In this document: positions 13,117-17,859 of the stretch, piece by piece
How positions within the stretch are numbered: position 1 is the first letter of the stretch
Layout of the letters: every line of letters starts with the position of its first letter
NCBI GenBank assembly: GCA_964471865.1
Contig: CAYYHU010000037.1
Coordinates: forward strand, 1 to 17,859
DNA length: 17,859 nt
Origin: CAYMUC01 sp964471865
GTDB lineage: Bacteria; Actinomycetota; Acidimicrobiia; Acidimicrobiales; Ilumatobacteraceae
Direction of reading: 5' to 3'
Program-made: the position numbers and the translations under genes
Notes under the pieces: model-generated
What the model was told of the DNA's origin: nothing
What the model saw: the letters and a program-made list of their open reading frames with translations, nothing else
Databases searched by the model: none

Positions 13117-14127
13117 GTGACCACGCCGGTTGTACGCCTCGACGGAACCCGTTTCGATGTCGTGGGAGTCGGCAACGCCCTCGTGGACGTCATCGCGCAC
13201 ACCAGCGACGACATGGTGCACGCCGAGGGTCTCGTCAAAGGTTCGATGGCGCTGGTGGAGACCGAACGGGCGCTACATCTGCATCGCCTCGTCGGCCAGG
13301 CCGTGCAGATGAGCGGGGGATCGGCTGCCAACACGATGTGTGGCCTGGCCAGTCTCGGCGGTCGAGCGGGGTATGTCGGCAAGGTCGGAGTCGATGATCT
13401 CGGTGACGTCTTTGGTCACGATCTCGCCGCTGTCGGGGTGTCGTTCCATTCGGGACGCCGCCTCGAGGGACTTCCCACGGGACGCTGCATCGTGATGGTG
13501 ACCCCCGATGCTCAGCGCACCATGAACACGTTCTTGGGGGTGTCGTCGTTGTTGGGACCGGAGGATCTCGATGACGAGGTCGTGGCCTCGGCCGCTGTGG
13601 TGTATCTCGAGGGGTATCTCTTCGATCGAGATGACGCGAAGGCGGCATTTCGTCACGCTGCTCGAGTCGCGCATGATGCCGGCCGCCTCGTCTCGCTCAC
13701 CTTGTCGGATCCGTTCTGTGTGGAACGCCACCGCAGTGACTTCGCCAATCTCGTCGCCGATGAGGTCGACGTCCTCTTCGGGAACGAGGAGGAACTGTTG
13801 TCGCTCTATCGCACCGACACCCTCGAATCCGCGATCGCTCAACTGCGAGGGTCCTGCCGACTCGCGGCGATCACCCTTGGAGCTCGGGGATCGCTCGTGA
13901 TCACCCCCGAGGACCTCATCGAGGTGGCGCCCCATCCGGTGGAGCGGGTGCTCGACACCACCGGAGCCGGCGATCTCTATGCCGCCGGCTTCTTGTACGG
14001 GATGACCCAGGGTCTCTCCTGGGAGCGCTGCGGATGGTACGGATCGCTCGCGGCGAGCGAGGTCATTTCGCATCTCGGCCCTCGACCCCTCGTCTCACTG
14101 GCGGAACTCGCTGCATCCTCGACATGA
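13117..14127 (+). CDS. Adenosine kinase-like PfkB-family carbohydrate kinase
   Basis: Ribokinase-fold kinase, probably phosphorylating adenosine to AMP. The 336 residues begin FDVVGVGNALVDVIA (13-27). They carry PfkB signature 1 with GGSAANT (67-73), the NxxE metal/phosphate motif Asn213-Glu216 and signature 2 DTTGAGDLYAAGF (270-282), whose Asp276 is the catalytic base. Overall it resembles alphaproteobacterial proteins annotated as adenosine kinase (YLEGYLFDRDDA, LTLSDPFCVERHR); a sugar or inosine/guanosine substrate cannot be excluded. GTG 13117 is preferred over TTG 13093 because the family N-terminus fits and a TANNNT box lies eight bases upstream. Linkage to a PGM2-type mutase and adenosine deaminase supports nucleoside salvage. 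The stop overlaps a mini-ORF ATG (ATGA). Confidence 0.88.
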   Translation: MTTPVVRLDGTRFDVVGVGNALVDVIAHTSDDMVHAEGLVKGSMALVETERALHLHRLVGQAVQMSGGSAANTMCGLASLGGRAGYVGKVGVDDLGDVFGHDLAAVGVSFHSGRRLEGLPTGRCIVMVTPDAQRTMNTFLGVSSLLGPEDLDDEVVASAAVVYLEGYLFDRDDAKAAFRHAARVAHDAGRLVSLTLSDPFCVERHRSDFANLVADEVDVLFGNEEELLSLYRTDTLESAIAQLRGSCRLAAITLGARGSLVITPEDLIEVAPHPVERVLDTTGAGDLYAAGFLYGMTQGLSWERCGWYGSLAASEVISHLGPRPLVSLAELAASST

Positions 14128-14156
14128 CCCGTCTCCGCTCGGTCGGTCGCGGATGA
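14124..14156 (+). CDS. Bridging mini-ORF 1 between adenosine kinase and the sugar-phosphate mutase
   Basis: The ATG overlaps the kinase stop (ATGA). The ten-residue frame MTRLRSVGRG ends at TGA 14154-14156, which overlaps the ATG of the next mini-ORF. Its first 12 bases, ATGACCCGTCTC, are repeated exactly at the mutase start (14212-14223). No function for the peptide is proposed; it may be a relay for terminating ribosomes, or chance. Confidence 0.3.
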   Translation: MTRLRSVGRG

Positions 14157-14212
14157 GTTGCCCACCATCGGGCCTCGTCTCGAACGCCGGCGAGATGATG
14201 GATCTCGACTGA
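14153..14212 (+). CDS. Bridging mini-ORF 2 between adenosine kinase and the sugar-phosphate mutase
   Basis: The ATG at 14153 overlaps the stop of mini-ORF 1 (ATGA). The 19-codon frame ends at TGA 14210-14212, whose A is the first base of the mutase ATG (TGATG). With mini-ORF 1 it bridges the whole 84-base gap. Two further in-frame ATGs (14195, 14198) lie near its end. Confidence 0.3.
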   Translation: MSCPPSGLVSNAGEMMDLD

Positions 14213-15852
14213 TGACCCGTCTCGATCCGCAGCGCTGGCTCGACGCCGAACCCGATGAGGATCTGCGCAAGGAACTCGCGCGATGGCTTGCGGACCCGTC
14301 GCCGCGGTCCCGGGTCGAACTCGATGCCCGTTTCGCCACCGGATTGCGCTTTGGAACCGCCGGGCTGCGCGCCCCGATGGGTGTGGGTCCCCAGCGGATG
14401 AATCGGCTCGTGGTGCGCCGGGCCGCCGCGGCAGTGGTCGACTATCTCCTCGCCACCGTTCCCGATGCCACGCGTCGAGGTCTCGTCATCGGAGCCGACG
14501 CCCGGTTCCGCAGCGATGTCTTCGCCGCTGACACCGCTCGAGTCGCGGCGGCTCGGGGAATGCGGGCGATGATGTTCGCCGCTGCGGTGCCGACACCGCT
14601 GTGTGCTTTCGCGATCACCGAACTCGGTGCTGCCGGTGGCGTCATGGTGACCGCCAGCCACAACCCCGTCGGCGACAACGGCTACAAGGTGTATCTCGCC
14701 ACCGGAGCTCAGATCCTCGAACCCGTCGATGCCGAGATCGCCGCGCTCATGGACCGAATCGATCCCGTCGAAGTCGAACTCGCACCACTCGGGCATCCCC
14801 AGGTGACCATCGTCGACGACAGCGTCGAGAGGGCCTATCTCGCCCATGTATCCACGGTGCGTCGACGTCGAGATGTCCCCGGCGTCCCCGTGGCCTATAC
14901 GGCACTGCACGGGGTCGGTGGACGCCTCCTGACAGCGGCGTTCGCCGCGGCTGATCTGCCGGCCCCGATCGTCGTGGACTCTCAACACGATCCCGATGGG
15001 AACTTCCCGACCGCGCCGCGTCCCAACCCTGAAGAGCCCGGTGTCATGGACGCCGTGATCGATGTAGCCACCCGCCATGATCTCCCGGTGGCGCTCGCCC
15101 ATGACCCTGATGCCGATCGCCTCGGCGTCGCGATCCCGACCCGGTCAGGAAGGTGGCGTCGCCTCGAAGGTGATGAGATCGGCTGGCTGCTCGCCGAGCA
15201 CATCCTCACCACCAGCGATCCCGAGCCCGGCGTCCTCGATGATCGGCTCGTGGTGACCACGGTGGTGTCCTCGTCGATGCTGGCCTCGATCGCTCAGGCT
15301 CATGGGGCGCAGTGCGTGGAGACCTTCACCGGTTTCAAATGGATCGCCCAGACCATTGCCCAGCATCCCCAGCGTCGCTGTGTGTTCGCGTACGAACAGG
15401 CTCTGGGATATCTCGTGAGCGACCGACCCCGCGACAAAGACGGGATCAGCGCGGCGGTGGTCATGGCCGAGATCGCAGCGCTCTGTGTGGCGGAGGGCCT
15501 GAGCATCGAGGATCGCCTCGATGATCTGGCCCGGCGTCATGGACGTCACCAGGTCGCTCAACGTTCGATCGCCGTCCATCCCGACGCCGTGGACGGCCTC
15601 CTCGAACGACTTCTCACCACCGAGCTCACCGGTATCGCTCCGGCTCGGGTCGATCATGTCGAGTTCATGGCGAGTGCTCGACTGTTGCGCTGGGATCTGA
15701 TCGCCCCGACGGGCCGAGTCCGGATCCAACTGCGTCCCAGCGGCACCGAACCTCGGCTCAAGATCTACGGCGAGGGAGTCGACACCGATCCCCGAGAGGC
15801 AATGAATGCACTCGCCGCGATCGTCGAGGCGGAGGTCTCCGCGACGTCATGA
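14212..15852 (+). CDS. PGM2/PmmB-type phosphohexomutase (possible phosphopentomutase)
   Basis: Alpha-D-phosphohexomutase that interconverts 1- and 6-phosphates of hexoses or, in PGM2-type relatives, 1- and 5-phosphates of ribose and deoxyribose. The 546 residues carry RFGTAGLRAPMG (46-57), the phosphoserine loop VTASHNP (Ser149), metal loop DPDADR (298-303), sugar-binding YEQALGY (394-400) and phosphate-binding RPSGTEPRLKIYGE (508-521). DNGYKVY and ATGAQI after the serine loop are typical of the PGM2/PmmB subgroup. The M. tuberculosis relative pmmB lies in a nucleoside-salvage region, as this gene does, favouring a pentose-phosphate role (inference). ATG 14212 is chosen because it has a family-like start and is coupled by TGATG to the bridging mini-ORF; TTG 14158 is the in-frame alternative. 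The 3' end overlaps convergent add by six bases. Confidence 0.92.
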   Translation: MTRLDPQRWLDAEPDEDLRKELARWLADPSPRSRVELDARFATGLRFGTAGLRAPMGVGPQRMNRLVVRRAAAAVVDYLLATVPDATRRGLVIGADARFRSDVFAADTARVAAARGMRAMMFAAAVPTPLCAFAITELGAAGGVMVTASHNPVGDNGYKVYLATGAQILEPVDAEIAALMDRIDPVEVELAPLGHPQVTIVDDSVERAYLAHVSTVRRRRDVPGVPVAYTALHGVGGRLLTAAFAAADLPAPIVVDSQHDPDGNFPTAPRPNPEEPGVMDAVIDVATRHDLPVALAHDPDADRLGVAIPTRSGRWRRLEGDEIGWLLAEHILTTSDPEPGVLDDRLVVTTVVSSSMLASIAQAHGAQCVETFTGFKWIAQTIAQHPQRRCVFAYEQALGYLVSDRPRDKDGISAAVVMAEIAALCVAEGLSIEDRLDDLARRHGRHQVAQRSIAVHPDAVDGLLERLLTTELTGIAPARVDHVEFMASARLLRWDLIAPTGRVRIQLRPSGTEPRLKIYGEGVDTDPREAMNALAAIVEAEVSATS

Positions 15853-16926
15853 CCCCTCGGTTCTGGCGGCACGCCAGCGGGGTTCGAGCATCTCACGGCG
15901 GATCCGTTCTCGCTCGGCAGCATCGACGAAGGCGACATCCAGGGCCGTTCGGGTGACGGATTCGATATCGGCGAGACTCCACGAGAACGTCTCGACGAGC
16001 GCGACGAATTCATCGGTCAGCGAGGTTGCCGAGATGAGCCGGTTGTCGGTGTTGATCGTCACCGCGAAGCCTCGCCGCATCAAATCGTCGACGGGATGGT
16101 CCTCGAGACGGTCGAACATTCCGGTATCGAGATTCGACCGCGGACAGATCTCGAGAGGAATGCGTTGTGTGTGAACCCGTTGGGCCACGGGACCCCAGGC
16201 CTCGAGATGTCGTGATCCCGGTGGGCCCGTCACCTCATCGGCGATGCGAACGCCATGGCCGAGGCGTTGGGCGCCGAGATCGAGCGCCTCAGCGATCGAG
16301 GTGACACCGGCAGCTTCGCCTGCATGGACCGTGATGTGCAGACCGTGGTGTCGAGCCTCGATGAGAGCTCCACGGGCCGAGGACAGATCGACCCGGGCCT
16401 CGTCCCCGGCGATGTCCACACCGACGACGCCATGCTCCCGCCGGCGACGGGCGAGATCCACGATCCGTTCCGGCTCGGACCCGCCGCGCATCGCGCACAG
16501 GATGAGACCCACCTCGACATCAGAGGCCGTGTCCAGGCCGCGTAGAACCGCAGTGACCACCGCATCGAGGTCTGGGGTCGCGCCCTGATGCAGTTCGGGA
16601 GCGAAACGCACCTCGGCGTACACCACGCCGTCGGCGGCGAAGTCCTCGACCGCTTCGGCGGCGACTCGTTCCAACGCGTCGAGGTCCTGAAGGACCCCAA
16701 GCGTGGTGGCGAACACCGACAGATAGCCAGTGAGCCCTGAACCTTGGGCTCGGCGGCTGATCCACCGGGCGAGTTCATCGGGATCCTCAGTGGGTAGCGG
16801 GACCCGATGACGTCGGGCGAGATCGACCAGGGTGGCGGGCCGCAGGCCGCCGTCGAGATGGTCGTGAAGCAGAACCTTGGGAGCTGTTCGGATTCTCGAT
16901 CGCTGCGGCCTCGGGGTCGTCGCCAC
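15847..16926 (-). CDS. add: Adenosine deaminase
   Basis: Zinc hydrolase converting adenosine and deoxyadenosine to inosine and deoxyinosine in purine salvage. The 359 residues contain the metal motif LHDHLDGGLRP (His21, His23), HAGEAAG (His201, catalytic Glu204), RLGHGVR (His224) and NTDNRLIS (Asp294). The second Asp of the classical TDD motif is Asn295, as in the actinobacterial subgroup that includes the mycobacterial enzyme. GTG 16926 lies six bases after the stop of the upstream crotonase gene on the same strand, so the two are probably one operon. No strong Shine-Dalgarno is seen. Its TGA and the TGA of the convergent mutase share the palindrome TCATGA. It complements the adenosine kinase, giving two competing fates for adenosine. 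Confidence 0.95.
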   Translation of the reverse strand: MATTPRPQRSRIRTAPKVLLHDHLDGGLRPATLVDLARRHRVPLPTEDPDELARWISRRAQGSGLTGYLSVFATTLGVLQDLDALERVAAEAVEDFAADGVVYAEVRFAPELHQGATPDLDAVVTAVLRGLDTASDVEVGLILCAMRGGSEPERIVDLARRRREHGVVGVDIAGDEARVDLSSARGALIEARHHGLHITVHAGEAAGVTSIAEALDLGAQRLGHGVRIADEVTGPPGSRHLEAWGPVAQRVHTQRIPLEICPRSNLDTGMFDRLEDHPVDDLMRRGFAVTINTDNRLISATSLTDEFVALVETFSWSLADIESVTRTALDVAFVDAAERERIRREMLEPRWRAARTEGS

Positions 16927-16932
16927 CCGGGA

Positions 16933-17721
16933 TCAGGACTGGGATCGACCGCGCTCGGTGATCGCTTCTCGTCGGCGAGCGACGACGTCGGGATCGAACT
17001 GCGAGCGCCGCCAGGCGGCGGAGTCCTTCGCCTCGGCCTCCCAGGCCTCCTCGTCGTGGTGGATCTTGGCGTACGTCGACCGAATCTGGCGAACGCCGGT
17101 GGGGTCGTTTCCAGCGATGTCGGCGGCGATACGTCGAGTGAAGGGGATGAGCTCGTCATGGGCCACCACATGGTTCACCAAGCCCCACTCGAGCGCTTCG
17201 GCGGCATCGAGGAAGTTGCCGGTGAAGCTCATCTCGCGGGCACGGCGCACTCCGATGGCCTGAGGCAACAGCACCGTGAGGCCCCATCCGGGCATGACGC
17301 CGACGCGGGCATGGGTATCGCCGAAACGGGCCCGTTCCGAGGCGATCAGGAAATCGCAGTTGAGGGCGAGCTCGAGTCCTCCGGTGACCGCGACCCCGTT
17401 GATCGCTCCGATCAAGGGTTTGGTCAGCGCCGGAAACGGACCGCGGTTCCCCGATGCGTTGCGGCCCCCACCTGCACCGCTGCCGCTCATCAGATCGCCG
17501 TCGGTGGAGCCGAGTTCTTTGAGATCCAGTCCTGCGCAGAAGGCCGGATCGGTGCCGGTCAAGACGATCACGTCCACCTCGTCGTCGCCATCGGCGGCGA
17601 GCATGACTTCGGGCAACAGCCTCAGAACCGTCGAGGACAACGCGTTGCGAGCCGCGGGCCGGTTCAGCGTGATCGTCGCGATTCGTTCGGAAACCTCGAG
17701 CAGAACGGGTTCGTCAGACAT
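16933..17721 (-). CDS. Crotonase-family protein (enoyl-CoA hydratase-like)
   Basis: Acyl-CoA enzyme of the crotonase fold, 262 residues. It has ATITLNRPAARNALS (15-29), oxyanion-hole segment AFCAGLDLKEL (60-70) and INGVAVTGGLELALNCD (107-123). Glu117 aligns with the first hydratase Glu (rat E144), but the second (E164) aligns with His137 in FGDTHARVGVMPGWG, a variant common in proteins simply annotated enoyl-CoA hydratase. A Gly/Ser-rich insertion (about 78-92) follows the CoA-binding region. The ATG at 17721 has GAGGA about eight bases upstream. It lies 24 bp after a partial gene on the same strand and six bp before add. The specific substrate is unknown, and the link to purine salvage may be only positional. 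Confidence 0.9.
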   Translation of the reverse strand: MSDEPVLLEVSERIATITLNRPAARNALSSTVLRLLPEVMLAADGDDEVDVIVLTGTDPAFCAGLDLKELGSTDGDLMSGSGAGGGRNASGNRGPFPALTKPLIGAINGVAVTGGLELALNCDFLIASERARFGDTHARVGVMPGWGLTVLLPQAIGVRRAREMSFTGNFLDAAEALEWGLVNHVVAHDELIPFTRRIAADIAGNDPTGVRQIRSTYAKIHHDEEAWEAEAKDSAAWRRSQFDPDVVARRREAITERGRSQS

Positions 17722-17745
17722 GGGTCGTCCTCGTTTCGAAAGCGG

Positions 17746-17859
17746 TCAGGAGTCGTCGTCAGCGGGTAAGAAGGCGAAGTTCAGGTCCCCGAGTCGCACC
17801 AACATCGACGCGATCCAGCCTCCCAGATTTCCGAAGTGGTCGTCGAGAAGGGTCGAGGA
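17746..17859 (-). CDS. 3' end of an unidentified gene (partial)
   Basis: An open frame on the minus strand runs from the window edge to TGA at 17746-17748, giving 37 C-terminal residues containing FGNLGGWIASMLVRLGDLNF and an acidic end PADDDS. It lies 24 bp upstream of the crotonase start, which suggests a shared operon. Too little is present to name the family. Confidence 0.5.
   Translation of the reverse strand, partial: SSTLLDDHFGNLGGWIASMLVRLGDLNFAFLPADDDS

Noticed and set aside
14095..15102. 335-aa minus-strand open frame opposite the mutase
   Set aside because: Its composition is rich in Arg, Gly, Asp and His with no family signal, and it mirrors the mutase codons.
16807..17769. 320-aa plus-strand open frame across add and the second crotonase
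   Set aside because: It is a shadow of two well-supported minus-strand genes and shows no motif of its own.
1..17859. Mobile element, CRISPR array, toxin-antitoxin or defence island
   Set aside because: I found no transposase, integrase, repeat array, terminal repeat or defence domain; the content is housekeeping and metabolic throughout.

Overview
The window reads as a chromosomal stretch of a high-GC Gram-positive bacterium, most likely an actinobacterium and possibly class Acidimicrobiia. This is inferred from the prfB-ftsE-ftsX order, a group II truncated hemoglobin close to mycobacterial GlbO, a mycobacterial-type MenB, an actinobacterial-type adenosine deaminase, frequent GTG starts and dense 1-6 bp gene overlaps. 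No mobile element, CRISPR array or defence system is visible. Almost all of it is housekeeping or metabolic coding sequence.

Layout. (1) 2-4015, plus strand: release factor 2, the FtsEX division ABC system, a crotonase-family enzyme and a truncated hemoglobin. (2) 4059-5021, minus: formyltetrahydrofolate deformylase PurU, divergent from an unrecognised 144-residue protein (5090-5524). (3) 5508-7316, minus: menB followed by a SpoU/TrmH-type RNA 2'-O-methyltransferase. (4) 7389-10024, plus: a formylglycine hydrolase resembling phosphonate monoester hydrolases, moaC coupled to it by TGATG, and a small three-helix membrane protein resembling SepX/GlpR divisome proteins. (5) 10130-10277: a tRNA-Ala(CGC) unit with promoter-like and terminator elements. 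(6) 10523-13069, minus: an M1 aminopeptidase, divergent from a PfkB-type adenosine kinase. (7) 13117-16926: adenosine kinase, a PGM2/PmmB-type phosphohexomutase or phosphopentomutase, and convergent adenosine deaminase, together a nucleoside-salvage neighbourhood. (8) 16933-17721, minus: a second crotonase just upstream of add, then the 3' end of another gene at the window edge.

How the genes relate. FtsEX and the SepX/GlpR-like protein would act at the divisome. Adenosine kinase, the sugar-phosphate mutase and Add would act on adenosine and ribose or deoxyribose phosphates. MenB serves menaquinone synthesis and MoaC molybdenum cofactor synthesis.

The most interesting signals are in gene junctions rather than gene content. 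First, two operon gaps (ftsE-ftsX and adenosine kinase-mutase) are bridged exactly by mini-ORFs whose starts and stops overlap the flanking stop and start codons, as in a termination-reinitiation relay. Second, four starts have a TANNNT -10 box 6-8 nt upstream, the arrangement expected of leaderless mRNAs, including a back-to-back pair in a 47-bp divergent gap. Third, a perfect 9-bp inverted repeat sits over the moaC stop codon and a candidate promoter for the SepX-like gene.
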